From Bidens hawaiensis (taxonomy: Eukaryota > Streptophyta > Magnoliopsida > Asterales > Asteraceae), in contig JAIQDT010003002.1 of NCBI GenBank assembly GCA_021521415.1, positions 62,001 through 126,000 on the forward strand: a stretch of 64,000 bases of DNA, in the 5' to 3' direction. Numbering within the stretch: position 1 is the stretch's first letter; each line of letters begins with the position of its first letter. The position numbers and the translations under genes are program-made. The notes below the pieces were generated by a model, which saw nothing but the letters and a program-made list of their open reading frames with translations, ran no database searches and was not told where the DNA came from. Below, piece by piece: positions 35,307 through 47,610 of the stretch.

Positions 35307-38094
35307 GTCCTCTCAATCAACCTCTGCTTCATCAACCATGCCGGCTACAGTTCCTCTCTCATCAAGTACTTTGCCACCGATGCCTCCGCCAATCACGGGA
35401 ACGCAACGGCCTGCTGCTTCTGGAAGCAAGACGCAACTACCAGTCTTCCAGAATTCTGAAACCACTGCTGCTGCCCCGGTGGTTAATACTAACAGTGATG
35501 TTTCATCTATGTTTTCGCAGGTTAAAGCATATATGGAGCAGCAGAACAAGACCAACCAGAGGATCCTCCGTGAGACAGAAGATCTCAAGAAGAACAAGAG
35601 GCCAGCAGAGGATCTCACCCCCCTGATGCCCAAGATGCTGGATTTTACCAGTCCATGATCCATGGCTCAGTTCACGCAAGGATCATCTATCCTTCAACAG
35701 GGGTCCATGGGTCAACAGGCTCAAGGATCCTCGTTGTTTCAGCCAGGATCATCTATCCTTCAACACGGGTCCATGGGTCAACAGGCTAAAGGATCCTCGT
35801 TGTTTCAGTCAGGATCATCTATCCTTCAGCGAGAGTCCCTGGGTCGGCAAACTCAAGGATCCTCATACTTCCAACAAGGATCATCCATCCTTCAACCAGG
35901 ATCTACTGGGGCATATCCTCACGGATCCTATAGTTCTCAACCTCAAGGATCCTTCTTTCAGAACCAAGGATCCTCAGGAATCCTATATCAACGATCCTCC
36001 GAAGTTCACGAAGGAGACATAATCCCCATGCAGACTATAGCATCTGGAGGACCAACTCCTATCGCTGACCCTTCTTATCCCAGATATTCTTCCGAGATAC
36101 CAACCTTCACTCAGCAAAGAGGTAACTTTTCTGATCCTATATCCTTAAACACTAACCATGGTTCCATGCAGGATGCGGGTATTAACCAGGCAATGGCCAA
36201 AGAGTTGCAAAAACACAGGGATATGATATCCAGTGTTCCCGGAGTGATACGTCCGATTCCTGAGATACCAGAAGGAAGTCACAAGTTATCCAGATTCGCT
36301 CCACCAATCTGTGATGCAGAAATCCCGAAGCGATTCCAAACTCCCAATATGAAGATTTACGGTAGGACCACTGATCCTGAAGAGCATGTGGCCCAGTATA
36401 GAGAAAGGATGGAAATTAACCCAGTTCCTGAAAGACTCAAGGAAGCATGCTTGTGCAAAGGCTTTGGATCCACGCTAACGGGAGCTGCATTAAAATGGCT
36501 GCTAAGTCTTCCTCCCTTTTCAATTACTTCTTTCTATCACTTGGTTAACTTATTTAACAATCAATTTTCCTGTAGTCGGAAATTTGAGAGGTTAACCAGT
36601 GATTTATATCGTGTTATTCAACCTAGTGATGAATCCCTTAGGGACTTCGTTACCAGGTTCGGTAAGGAAGCTCTGGAAATCACAAATCTTGATATGACTA
36701 CTGCTGTTGAAGCATTGAAGATGAGAATTCAGAAGAGCGCCCCCTTTTATGATGATTTAGTGATGACCCCTTGCAGGAAATTAGACGAAGTCAGAAGCAG
36801 GGCATTGAGATACATCCGATTGGAAGAAGACAAAAGGATCAAGGATCGTCTTGGGGGACAAACAAAACAAGAAACCCTCGAAAAGAATAAAGGATCCTGG
36901 AACAGAAACAACAATTCGAAGCCGTATGCCATGTTCAACAATCACAACGTACGGGCAGGTGAAGAGGGAGATGACGATGAAGACAATCCTTGCATCTCCG
37001 ATTATTGTTTCTCTGTGGACACTCATGGTTTGATCTTTGCCATGAAGGATTTGGGAGAAAAAGAAAGGTGGCCACGAAAGAATGAGAAGGTTGTCGGCTT
37101 CAAGGACAAATCTAAGTGGTGCGCATTCCACAAAGACTTTGGCCACGCGACAGACGATTGCATTGGCTTAAGGAGGGAAATTGGTTACCTCCTGAGAAAG
37201 GGTCACTTTAAAGAACTCTTGGGAAGGAAAAAGTCCAAGAACCAGGATTCTGAAGACCTTCCACAGAAAGCGACACCACCACCGACAGATGCTCATGTGA
37301 TCAACTTTGTCTCCAGAGACTACGAACTATTTCAAGATTCTTGTGCCATCAAAGAAAATCCCGTAGAGGAGTTCGATTTGGATGATGAAAGAAGACCGCT
37401 CATCCCTACTACTCGAGTAACTGATTAGAGAATATTTTTCAATTCAGGGATTCAGGATCCTCATCAGGACAGGCTGGATGTGTGAACGGTCAATTTCATC
37501 TCCGGAGGTTTAGACATATGTGGAACTTCTTTCTCTGCAGCCAAAAGACTCGCTAAAGAGATAAAGATGGATGACGGAGATCGACCAATAACAACAGACA
37601 AGAGAATCTTCTTCGATGAGGAAGACAAGATGAACATTTAGAATCCTCATCACGACGGTTTGATTGTTACTTTATTTATCTCTAACTATTATGTACGCAG
37701 GATCCTAGTGGACGGTGACAGCTCGGTCAACATTATCCAACATGATGTCCTCAAGAAGATGAACATCCCGGATTCAGAGATCATTCCTAGAACCTCAGTG
37801 CTAGTTGGTTTCAGTGGTGAAACCAAGAAGACATTGGGGGCCATCAACCTACCAATCTATATCGAAGGGTTAAATTCATACCAAAAATTTTGTGTTATAG
37901 ATAACCTTTCCTGTTGCAATGTTATTTTAGGTAGGCCCTGGCTCCATGGAATGAAGGCAGTAGCCTCAACTTATCACCAATGCATGAAGCTACCTACTCC
38001 TTAGGGAGTTGTGAAGATAGTGGGTGATCAAGCGGAGGCCAGAAACTACTATTCTTCATCAATGAAGCCAACAACCAAACAAACTACAGCATAG
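35307..38094 (+). pseudogene. Element C gag-protease, broken
   Basis: Start ATG 35307 (MSSQSTSASSTMPATVPL). The N-terminal part ends at TGA 35656-35658, and the same frame set continues from 35662 through 37428 (588 codons). Domains: QGSSILQQGSMGQQAQ-type repeats (about 35670-35990), gag core (EEHVAQYRERMEINPVP; LKWLLSLPP; about 36370-36830), knuckle CAFHKDFGHATDDC (about 37120-37161), protease RILVDGDSSVNII, where DGD replaces the usual DGG (about 37699-37737). Further stops are at 37426, 37483, about 37639 and 38002 (TGG to TAG, shared with B). The frame ends at the conserved UAG 38092-38094. Confidence 0.86.
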
Positions 38095-38100
38095 CAAATA
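38092..38100 (+). promoter_or_regulatory. Element C conserved UAG
   Basis: TAG CAA ATA, in frame with protease and RT and aligned with A, B and D. The last codon departs from CARYYA (A in place of a pyrimidine), so leakiness would be weaker if the rule applies. Confidence 0.5.
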
Positions 38101-41100
38101 CAGCAACATCCTAGGGACGTGCTGGAAGCTCGGGAGAAAGACCTAAAAGAAGTATCATTGGACCCCGAGGATCCAGAAGTAAAGGTGTTCCTAGGATCCA
38201 GTATCCCCAGTAAGATTGAAGAGGATATAATATCCTTCTTAGGGCGAAGAAGATCTACTTTTGCCTTCAAGCACTCGGACATGATAGGTATTTTAAAAGA
38301 GGTAAGCACTCATAAACTCGGCTATGATTTATCTGTTAAACCCGTCCATCAGAAGCGAAGGAAATTCGCTCCTGAGAGGAACAAGATCATACAAGAAGAA
38401 GTTAACAAACTTCTTAAGGCCGGTATGATCAGAGAGGTTCAATATCCTCGATGGCTAGCTAATGTGGTCATTGTTTCAAAAAAGAATGGAAAGTGGAGGG
38501 TGTGTGTCGATTTTACTGATTTAAACAAGGCATGCCCCAAGGATCCTTTCCCATTACCACATATAGATTCCATGGTGGATGCAACGTCAGGACATGAAAT
38601 GCTTACCTTTATGGATGCTTCCTCTGGATTTCAATAAATTTAAATGGAACCATTTGATCAAGAGGATACAACATTCATGACTCCTACCGGCATATACTGT
38701 TATACTGCTATGCCGTTTGGACTAAGAAATGCAGGGGCAACATATAAAAGATTAGTCAACATGATGTTCAAGGATCAGTTGGTTAAGACTATGGAGGTCT
38801 ACATAGATGATATGGTAGTGAAGTCAAAGAAAGCGGAGGATCACCTTAGAGACCTCGAGGAAGCATTCAATATCCTCGACCAATATAACATGAAATTGAA
38901 TCCGTCAAAATGCCACTTTGGTGTTAAGGCTAGAAAATTTTTGGGATATATGGTAACTAAAAGAGGAATTAAAGCAAGCCCCGAACAGATTGAAGCCATC
39001 CTCAATTTGAAGTCTCCTGCAAACGCAAAGGATGTACAAAGGCTCACGGGAAGAATAGCTGCTCTCAATAGGTTCATCTCAAGGTCCTCAGAGAAATGCA
39101 AAGACTTCTATGACATCCTTAGGAAGAATAAGAAGTTTGAATGGACGGAGAAGCATGAAGTCGCACTTACAGCCTTGAAGGATTACTTATCCTCTGCTCC
39201 AGCTCTGATGAAGCTTGTGGATGGAGAATCCTTATATCTGTATCTAGCTGTCTCAGGAAATGCAGTAAGTGCCGTCTTGGTAAAGGATCATGAAGGTGAA
39301 CAACATCCCGTTTACTATGTAAGTAAAAGTCTACTAGATGTGGAAGCCAGGTATTCTTATTTAAAAAAATTAATCCTTGCACTTATTATGGCTTCTACTA
39401 AGTTAAGACATTATTTTGAAACTCATCCTATTATTTTAAGAACTAATTATCCTGTGAAGAATGTTCTTAGAAAACCAGAATTATCAGGTAGAATGGCCAA
39501 ATGGTCTGTGAAATTAAGTGCATATGATATCCAATATGAGCCAAGAACAGCAATCAAGTCTCAAGCACTGGCGGACTTTGTGGCTGATTTCACTAGTGAT
39601 CTACAAAAAGAAGCTGACTTAGAAGTCCAACAACTGGAAAAGACCAAGGATCCTTGGATACTTTTCACCGATGGTGCTTCCAATGTAAGAGGAACAGGAT
39701 TGGGGATCCTACTGAAATCGCCACAGGGGGACATATTACCCCAGTCCATAGCTTGTGAATTCCAAGCAACAAACAATGAAGCAGAGTACGAGGCTCTAAT
39801 CGCAGGTTTGCAATTACCCAAAAGCATGAGGATCAGGTATCTTCAGGTTTATGTAGATTCTTTATTGATAACTAACCACTTTAATGGCTCGCATGCTATT
39901 AAAGGTGAGAAACTAATGAAATATTTAGACGTTGTGAAGGAGTTATCGAAATCCTTCGAAATATTTAGTATTACACAGGTACCGAGGGAAGAAAACGCTG
40001 GGGCAGATGCCTTGGCAAACTTAGCCTCTTTTCTGAATATTCCTGAAGATTTAAAAATCCCAATAATCCACATTCTCTCGCCAGTGATAGGAGAACAGGA
40101 AGTTGGAGAGATAAAAAATGATAAAGAAATCGTGCTCTGGGATCCTTCATCCTCAAATAACAAAGGATCATGGATCCATCCTATAAAGAACTACATTCAG
40201 ACTGGAGAGATTCCAGCGACATAAAATCCCAAGTCCTTCAAACTCAAGGTATCCCAATATATTTTGTTAAATAATATGGTATATAGAAAATCTCTTGTAG
40301 GCCCATATCTCAGATGCATTGAGGATACTGAGATCCAAGAAGTACTCAAGGATTTACATGAAGGAGATTGCAACAATCACACAGGTGGAAGAGCATTATT
40401 TTCTAGAATACTTAGAACCGGATACTTCTGGCCAACATGAAGAAGGATGCAATGGAATATTCAAGGAAATGTGATGCTTTTCAAAGACATGTGAACATCC
40501 TTCATCAGCTAGCAGAGCCTCTATCTCCTATATCCTCCTCATGGCCTTTCATGAAATGGGGTATGAATATTATAGCAAGCTACCAAAAGCACCCGGTGGA
40601 AAAGTCTTTATGCTTGCTATGCCTGACTACTTCTCTAAATGGATCGAGGCAGAAGCATTTGTACAAGTCCGAGAAAGGGAAGTAATATCTATTATTAAAC
40701 AAAATATTATAACTAGATTTGGTATTCCTGCTGAAATTGTTTGTGACAATGGTTCCCAGTTTATCGGGAATAGAACCACTAACTTTTGTGACAGTTGGGG
40801 CATCAAAATGATTACTTCTACTCTGGTTCATCCTCAAGCCAATGGCCAAGCAGAGTCTAGCAACAAGATCATCATCAACAATCTAAAGAAGAAGCTAGGA
40901 TCCAAGAAGGGAAAATGGGCTGAAGAACTTCCTTATGTTCTTTGGGCTGACAGGACTACGCTAAAAAATGCAATAGTCCAAACACCCTTCTCATTGGTGT
41001 TTGGATCCGAAGCAGTAATTCCCACAGAAATGGTGGTTCCTACTGCGAGAACGAGCGTCCGTGATCCTGAAGCCAATGAAGAAATCCTTCTTGAAGACTT

Positions 41101-41400
41101 GGATACTGTAGAAGTACTCAGAGACCTAGCAAAGATCAGAATGGCAGCTTATCAACAAAGGGTAGCTGGGGCATACAACAAAAATATCAGAATCAGAAGA
41201 TTTCAAGAAGGAGATCTAGTGTTAAGGAAAGCCTTCCAAAACACAACAAATCCGGCTGATGGGAAGCTAGCGCCCAAATGGGACGGACCTTATCAGATTG
41301 AGTCGGAAGCAGGAAATGGGCATATCATTTGCTCACAATGGAAGGCAATAGACTACCAAGAGCATGGAATGCTATCCACCTGAAGAAGTACTTTTTCTAA
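38095..41400 (+). pseudogene. Element C pol (RT-RNase H-RNase H-integrase), broken
   Basis: RT runs unbroken to a CAA-to-TAA stop at 38635-38637 (SSGFQ*), then 526 codons from 38644 to a stop at 40222-40224. Domains: CVDFTDLNKACPKDPFPLPH, YIDDMVVKSK (about 38803-38832), RNase H (TDGASNVRGTGLGILLKSP, NNEAEYEALIAGLQL), integrase zinc residues partly degraded (a small deletion at about 40435), CDNGSQF and QAESSNK. A frameshift near the end (about 41315) is equivalent to one in B. The normal stop would be TAA 41398-41400. Confidence 0.87.
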
Positions 41401-42945
41401 TGAGGATCCAGTATCCCGAGAGGATATATTATCCATAAAGGATCAAGGATCCTAAAATTGGTAAGATCTATCTGATTACTTATTCATTTTTTATTCTTGT
41501 TATTTTAAGGACAATATATTCTTAACATTTATCTTTTCCAAGTTTTTAAGTAACAATCCAGATTTCAATAAGAGGTTCAATGTCTAAGAGGTTGGCCACC
41601 TTTCCTTTACATATAAGGTACTTTACTATTTCCCTTAGCCTTGCCCACAATTGGATATGACCCCCGATGGTCATATCCCCTAAGGCTTAAAGGTTTTCAC
41701 CTTTCTCACGATCGCCAGTTGCGAACGCTATCCAACATATAGTTCGGGGCAGCGGGACCAGTACACGCTTAGTGGCTGAAAATTTCGTTGTCTCCTGCTA
41801 TATGGAGGATCCTACGAATTATGGTAGACGTACCATACCTCCGGTTTATAACGTTTTCACGTTATCTCACGTTTGGGCTAAATCCCGGTTCGGGCGAGAC
41901 CCCAGTTAACATCCGTATCTTTGGGTCAGTCCCCAATTTGGGCTTGTCCCCAGTATTTGGGCTTGTCCCCAGTTTAACACCAGTTGCACGGGCTTGTCCC
42001 CAGATTACACGGGCTTGTCCCTAGATTATACGGGCTTGTCCCCAGTTGCACGGGCTTGTCCCCAGTATATTATTTGGGCTTGTCCCCAACTTAATGGTTT
42101 TGATCCCAGTTAACATTATGAAATATTTGCAACAGAATTACTAAGTTTTCTGAGAAAATCAAAGATATAAGGATCCCGGATCCTAAAGCTATTCCTTCAA
42201 GGATCATTGAGAATTCAACACTTCTGGTAACTTAGATCTATCTAGACCTTCTGGTATGATCTCTATTAATTAACTTATGTGTTGTATTTGTTTCAATAGT
42301 TTTAAATATTTCAGTTTAGAAGATTTTTCCTTTAAAATTGTTTTATTGTTAAAATTTATTAACCTGTTTTAAGGATACTTTATCCTAAAAGTTACCCTTT
42401 GAAGGAATTCTCTTATGAAATTTTTATCAACTCTTAAGGATATGATTTCCTACTGTTTATTCTTTAGGGATATTCTATCCTGAATGATTTTCTTAAGGAT
42501 TTTTTATCCTGAAAGTCCTTTTACTTAAATTATTTTTCAAACAATTAACAATGCTTAACTTATATTTAACAAATTATTGAAAATAAATATCAAGTAAATA
42601 GTCAAAAAATTTATATATTAATTAGAATAAGCCGCAAGGACTTATCCAAAATTCTTAACCCGGACTTCACCATACGAAAAGATGGACCATCCATCCGGGT
42701 TAAGTGAAAGTTACTAATAGTTCATAAAGTGCAGGGAAATTAAAAAACAGGGGCAACAAAAGCTTCATCCCCACAAACAGAGGATCCCTCCACCTTTGTC
42801 ACCCCCGCAGATTGTCTTAAGGATCATGGATCCTTTACCCTAATTACTATTGTTTATTACAGACCATAATACTTGTTCATAAAAACACCAACACTAAATA
42901 AAAAAGTGGGCTCGGGCCTTGTCTTTAATATCATTCAATGCCCAC
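41401..42945 (+). repeat. Element C 3' non-coding region: conserved block, tandem array, hairpin
   Basis: A conserved block with GTCATATCCCC, CGATCGCCAGTTGCG, TCGGGGCAGCGGGACCAGT and ATGGTAGACGTACC lies at about 41655-41845. The TTGTCCCCAGT array spans about 41877-42110. The conserved hairpin CTTAACCCGGA...TCCGGGTTAAG is at 42654-42704. Between array and hairpin there are repeated AAGGATA(C/T)TTTATCCT words. No gag-pol-strand gene is present. Confidence 0.8.
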
Positions 42946-44551
42946 TTAAGCTGCATCTTCAACCGCAGCATCACCTTCTCCCTTGCTAACTTCAACCACC
43001 TCCTTAACATCGCTGGTCCCAGCCTCGGTGTTCTCAACCATCTCCTCGTCGTCCTCACCACCATGGTCGTCAAGAGCAGCTTTCCATTTCTCGACATCCC
43101 AGGCCGATTTGCCAAAAGCAGGATCACCGGCCTCCTTCGCCATCTTGATCCGCGCCTGAAATACCGACCTGGCGGCCCACACTTTAGCTTCATCAGTTGC
43201 CTGCTCCACTGCCTCTTGACGCTGGGCGTCGGCTAAGGATAGCTGATTCTCCAGCTATTTCTTCTCCTTGGAAAGCTGGATCATGGCTTTATCTTTAGCA
43301 ACCACAGTTTTCCCTAAACCTGACATTTTCCAGCTCATCTGAAGGATAATCTTTTCATAGTAATCCCTGATAGCGGTCACAGCCTATTATCAAGTTTCAT
43401 ATCAGAATCGGGACAATATTGGATCCTAAAATATTAGAAGAATACAATATACTTACAGAACAGGCAATGTCGCAATGGGTCTCAGGATCAGAGGATCTTT
43501 TTCTCTTGAAAGCTGCGGATTTGGCCCTGGTCGTGGCAGTCTTGGGCTCGGAGCTAGTGCCTGCTTTTGAAGCCTCTTTCTTGATAGTAGGAGAAGTAAC
43601 CATACAGTCAATGTCGTCCAGGGAGAACTTGAGGGCAGACTTTCCAGATTTCTTGGTACCTGTGGAAGAAAAACCGACAGATAAGTGTTCTATTTTATTC
43701 TAATTACTTTAAAATTATTAACTTACTTGACATGCTTGAACTTGAGGAGATATCAAAAAAGCCTTCAACAAATAGAGCTTGAAAAGTTCTAACTTCGGTA
43801 TCCAGCTCCAGGAACCATTTTGCTTTTTCTTCTGTTCCAGGTAATTTGCTCAATGAAGCGAAGTTCTCAACTGCAGACAACAAAAACAGCATAAGGGTAA
43901 AGATTGAAGAATAAAGGATCCTGCTACTCCTTAAGGATCCGGGATCCTACCCTTCATAACCCACATTGAAGGAAGATCAGTTCCCCCTGGTATTGAGTCG
44001 CGTTTTACGAAGAAAAACTGATTCCTCCACATGGAATCATTCAGCGTGGCTTTTGAGATCGGATGTGGCTGTCGAGGCTTGGATTTGAAGATGAAACAAG
44101 CAGAACCGAAGGTAGTAAGGGTATACAAGTACGATAACTCCGGAAGTCCGAAATCAATTTTTTCCTCCTCAATGATTCTTTCGATAGTGCTAAGAACCCT
44201 CCAGATCATCGGCATAGCTTGTATGTAAGATATGCCGGTAGAATCGAAAAAACTTTGGGTAAAAGGCGGAAAAGGGTATTTATAGCTGATAAGAAAGGGA
44301 GTCACCGGAAAGCAAACCCAAACCTTGGAGTAAACATCACATCTGACGCTGGATTCGTAGGGTCGAAATAGGGTTTTCGGTGGAAACAGTGTACGAAAGT
44401 CATCGACCTCGGGATCCGTAAGCTTGCAAATTTCGGAAGATGGGTTGGCAAGCAGACATTGTGGTTCCATCTCGGTTAACTCGGAGCCGTCGGAGGTTTG
44501 CTTGGAAGGTTTTGAGGGGGCCGGAGAAGAAGAAGATGAAGCAGCAGACAT
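42946..44551 (-). pseudogene. Element C antisense gene, 'transposase (putative), gypsy type'-like, 4 exons, one nonsense codon
   Basis: Exons (minus): 44551-43951, 43870-43727, 43659-43457, 43383-42946. They total 1386 nt (461 residues plus stop), all phases consistent with the element B gene; exon 2 is 144 nt in both. Exon 1 has the conserved domain (CKLTDPEVDDF, WVCFPVTPFLISYKYPFPPF, YIQAMPMIWRVL, WRNQFFFVKRDSIPGG). Exon 3 carries a basic patch (RAKSAAFKRKRS), a possible nuclear signal. Exon 4 carries a coiled coil (DAQRQEAVEQATDEAKVWAA) and an acidic tail. A TAG at 43257-43255 in exon 4 breaks it. The start chosen is MSAASSSSSPA, the first Met aligned to D's MPVASSSS. Confidence 0.82.
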
Positions 44552-44777
44552 GATTAAATAAAATAAGAGAGAAAGGTAAGAAGGATACCTGATGCGTTGG
44601 ATGAAGGCGTGTATATAATCAAAGATATAGGGCGGCATATATAGACGGTTATAATTAACCATGGGGGCTGAATGGTAAATATTCTGGCAAAACCGTCCCA
44701 TCTATCAGTTTTCACAGTGATTTTAAATTTCAAAATGACAGCTGTATTCCACTGTCACCCGCCATTTTGGGAGCAAT

Positions 44778-45681
44778 TGTTAGGCCATGGATTTTATACT
44801 GAGGATCCTTTATCCTTAACTGTTTTATGGATAGTTTATCCTTGAAATATGTATCAGGATCTAAAGGATCGACGATCCTTGGTATTAATTGTTTACTAAT
44901 GATTGCGTTTAGTATGGTGATGTGTTAGACAGGTGTGGCAACTTTAAGACGAACATGCATCAATTATCCTCACAGGACAGCTTCTAGCTGGAACGTGGAT
45001 CGAGGATCCTAATTCAACATAGTTGATTATTGACGAATTCTCTAGAAGATTGATGTTTAAATAACAACAACGGTATATAGACTTGGTCTACCGCTTATCT
45101 CGCTACTGGATGGTTATTGGCACGTGGTCAAAGATCGTGGAGCAGCTAAGTGGGAGACTTCCGAATAATTAGGAAATATTGTTATTGTTGTTATCTTATT
45201 TAAACGAGCTATGATCGAGTAGGTAAACACATGTACTATCGCACACACTAAGAGCAGAAACTAGCATTCTCTCTACACACTAGCGTACTTTGTAATCTCG
45301 ATCATATACTCCACCACATTTGTAACCACCTTTTGTTTATCAATATAATTGACGGTGATAGTTTTCACCGTACGGGGGTTTTTTGTGCCGGAGACCATGT
45401 TAATCATATACTGACCGACCAAAGGTTACCTTGTCGATCATTGACTAAAGTAATTCGACCAAAGATTATCTTATTAATCCTTGACCGAAGTTATTTTACC
45501 AAAGATTGCCTTGATAAGTTTTGACCGAAGTAAGACTATCTGAGTTAAGGGTTTTTTCCCTCGTGATCAAACCTTTGTGTTCACCAATATTATGATTGAA
45601 CACTTGTCGTTATCGAGTTAGCACCTTACCTCACTTAACAGATTTGGATACTCGATCCTTAGCAGATTTTTATCCAAAACA
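44778..45681 (+). repeat. Element C 3' LTR (904 bp)
   Basis: TGTTAGGCCATGG...TATCCAAAACA, preceded by a polypurine tract GCCATTTTGGGAGCAAT (about 44761-44777) and followed by GCTAC. Same length as the 5' LTR. Confidence 0.93.
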
Positions 45682-45940
45682 GCTACTAGCAATCACTGTA
45701 ACACTTAGCATTCGATTTTCTATCAGCTCCACCACTTGCAATCACCCTTTTTGTTATTAATAAAAGTGACGCTGATAGTTTTCACCGTCCGGGGGTTCTT
45801 TGTGCCGGATATTATCATAATCAAGGGCTTTTTCCCTTGTAATCACATCGTTGTGTTCAATCATTTTATCATCAAGCACTCCACCTCACGCACTAATTTG
45901 ATCAAAAGTTACGTTGTTAATTTTTGACCAAAACAATTAT

Positions 45941-46689
45941 GTAAGATGATACAAGTGTATGTATGTATATATGTATATATATATATGAATACAATAATCA
46001 TTATCGTACATTAACGTACGCGACTAAAAGAACCCTTCAATTTCAAAAACAAGCGAGTCAGAACACAACTTTTTAGCAAAATCAATTGATGTGATCTGTT
46101 TTGATTCTTCAGCAAAACCAATTGACGTGAATCTTCTGCGAAATCATTGAAGCATCCTCCATGTCTTCTCGATACATTCACAATTGCTTGATGAAAGGTA
46201 AACGATATCTTTAAACTTGAAAATGATCTATGAAATCACATCAAATGATATCAAAATCATCAATCTATATATAATTAATCATCAATTCATCCAAACAAAC
46301 ACATTTGGATATTCAATTGAATCAATTTATTACATGAGTGTAATTGGGTTTCCTTGAGCGTATGAATTTTTTTTCTTGAAATCGATCTATGAAAACACAT
46401 CAAATGATATCGAAGTCATCAATCTATGTATAATTAAACATCAATTCATTCAAACAAATGGATATGGATCTTCAGTTGAATCAATTTTTGACATGAGTGT
46501 AACTGGATTTCCTTGAGCGTGCGAGCGTTTATGTTTTTCAGTTGTGCGTTTTGTGTTTTGGCTTGAGCGTGATTCGCGTACATTTTTGTTCTTTAAGAAT
46601 TATTGTATGATAACCTGACTATATACGTGTGTGTGTGTGTGTGCACATAAATATATATAATGTTTTTTAATATGTCACCGTGGACTAAA
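45941..46689. other. Spacer between elements A and D, with a tandem duplication
   Basis: A TATATG-rich run lies at about 45960-45990. A diverged tandem duplication with period 159 bp lies at about 46225-46520 (both copies contain ACATCAAATGATATC and TTTCCTTGAGCGT). A (TG)n microsatellite lies at about 46627-46644. No gene recognised. Confidence 0.6.
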
Positions 46690-46887
46690 CGTGATGGTTG
46701 GTTGAGAAAGTATGCTCCATCACTTCTTTAATATATATCGAATGCCCTTTCGAATCCTTTATTTTCTTGTCACCTCTTGTTTTTTATTGAAATATTGATG
46801 TTTATAATCGTATGTGCATGAAAAAGTACCCACCAACAATGCCCACTTTGGATAAATACCATCCACTATATAGTATTCTTAGTTGTG
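46690..46887 (-). pseudogene. PIF/Harbinger transposase, C-terminal fragment
   Basis: Read on the minus strand from 46887 it encodes YYIVDGIYPKWALLVGTFSC followed by a YFNKKQE-type stretch and, after frameshifts, an ERAF...WSIL-type stretch. These match the order of the plant Harbinger-type DDE transposase C-terminus (DGIYP..W, KYF...QE, ERAFG.L). It is interrupted by stops and frameshifts. The preceding part of the same gene lies beyond element D at 63294-63517. Confidence 0.72.
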
Positions 46888-47526
46888 TTAAGACAAATAA
46901 ATCTGACCCTGAGGATATGTTATTCTTATTGACAGATCTGGATCTATTATCCTCCTGAAGGGCTCCGGAACTGTGATAGGATCGAGGATCCTCAGGTGTT
47001 GGTATTATTAACGATTGTTTCTTGTTTGTAGGCTGATATTTATCAAGTGCAACGGCTCTAAGACTTAGTCCACCATATATTTCGCTACTGGACTTCAACG
47101 GCACGTGGTCAAAAGGCACGAAGGAAGAGAGTGGAGAAATGGCGGATTTATAGGGCTAGTTAGTTAGTCGTTGTATTTTTCTTTTCTTTATTAACCAAGT
47201 CTATGATCAACTTTAGGTCACACAGTTACATTCGCACACTTTAGCTGATATCTCTCTATAATCACATTCACTTAGCATTATTGTACTCGTTGATCATAAA
47301 CTCCACCCATTGTAACCCTTTTTGTTATTAATAAAGTGGTGATAGACAATTGTCGTCACCCGGGGTTTTTTTTCCTTTGATCTAAACAAGATCAAGGGGT
47401 TTTTCCTCGCAACAAATCACGGTGGTCATTTCCATTTCGTTCATATATTCGTCTTTATCGTTTTAGCACTAAACCTCACATAACAGATTTGGATACATTA
47501 TCCTTAGCAGATTTTTGTCCAAAACA
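46888..47526 (+). repeat. Element D 5' LTR (639 bp)
   Basis: Starts TGTTAAGACAAAT, ends GTCCAAAACA. ATTAATAAAG at about 47328-47337 is a plausible poly(A) signal, followed by the hairpin GGTGA-TA-GACAATTGTC-G-TCACC (47338-47360). The hairpin is the structural equivalent of the LTR hairpin in A and C but with a different, longer stem. Confidence 0.9.
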
Positions 47527-47529
47527 ATT

Positions 47530-47547
47530 TGGCGCCCATTGTGGACA
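47530..47547 (+). other. Element D primer-binding site, degraded
   Basis: TGGCGCCCATTGTGGACA: the first nine bases match the tRNA-Lys-type PBS and the rest is decayed. Confidence 0.7.
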
Positions 47548-47610
47548 ATTGGTGCTATAATCCATATTATTCCTATCAATTTTCAACCTTTCACACCCAT
47601 ATTACCATCA

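Larger units (their letters stand above)
34316..45681 (+). mobile_element. Element C: Tat-type Ty3/gypsy retrotransposon
   Basis: Complete element inside the 3' LTR of A, with perfect target duplication GCTAC at 34311-34315 and 45682-45686. The LTRs are both 904 bp and differ by eye at roughly 3-5% of sites. It has a perfect tRNA-Lys-type PBS, gag-protease, pol, TTGTCCCCAG array, antisense gene and polypurine tract in that order. Close relative of B. Coding regions are broken. Confidence 0.94.
14539..45935 (+). mobile_element. Element A: Tat-type Ty3/gypsy retrotransposon, disrupted by B and C
   Basis: The ends are TGTTAGGGCC...CCAAAACA with target duplication ATTAT at 14534-14538 and 45936-45940. 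Its own sequence is 14539-21269, 32552-34315 and 45687-45935. The rest is element B (in the pol tail) and element C (in the 3' LTR). Order: 5' LTR, tRNA-Lys-like PBS, gag-protease, RT-RNase H-RNase H-integrase, tandem array, polypurine tract, 3' LTR. It has no antisense ORF, unlike B, C and D, and its proteins are clearly diverged from theirs, so it is a distinct subfamily. It is the oldest layer of this nest because it hosts the other two. Confidence 0.92.
33733..45935 (+). repeat. Element A 3' LTR, split by element C
   Basis: The LTR halves are 33733-34315 and 45687-45935 (832 bp together), matching the 833-bp 5' LTR. The split falls at GCTTTAGCTAC, with GCTAC duplicated by element C. The right half ends CCAAAACA followed by ATTAT. 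Confidence 0.92.

Noticed and set aside
29729..37146. Open frames of 60-120 codons opposite gag (29729-30094, 36781-37146 and similar)
   Set aside because: They occur at the same place in each element as mirror frames of the gag coding strand. Their conservation follows from gag and they lack introns or motifs.
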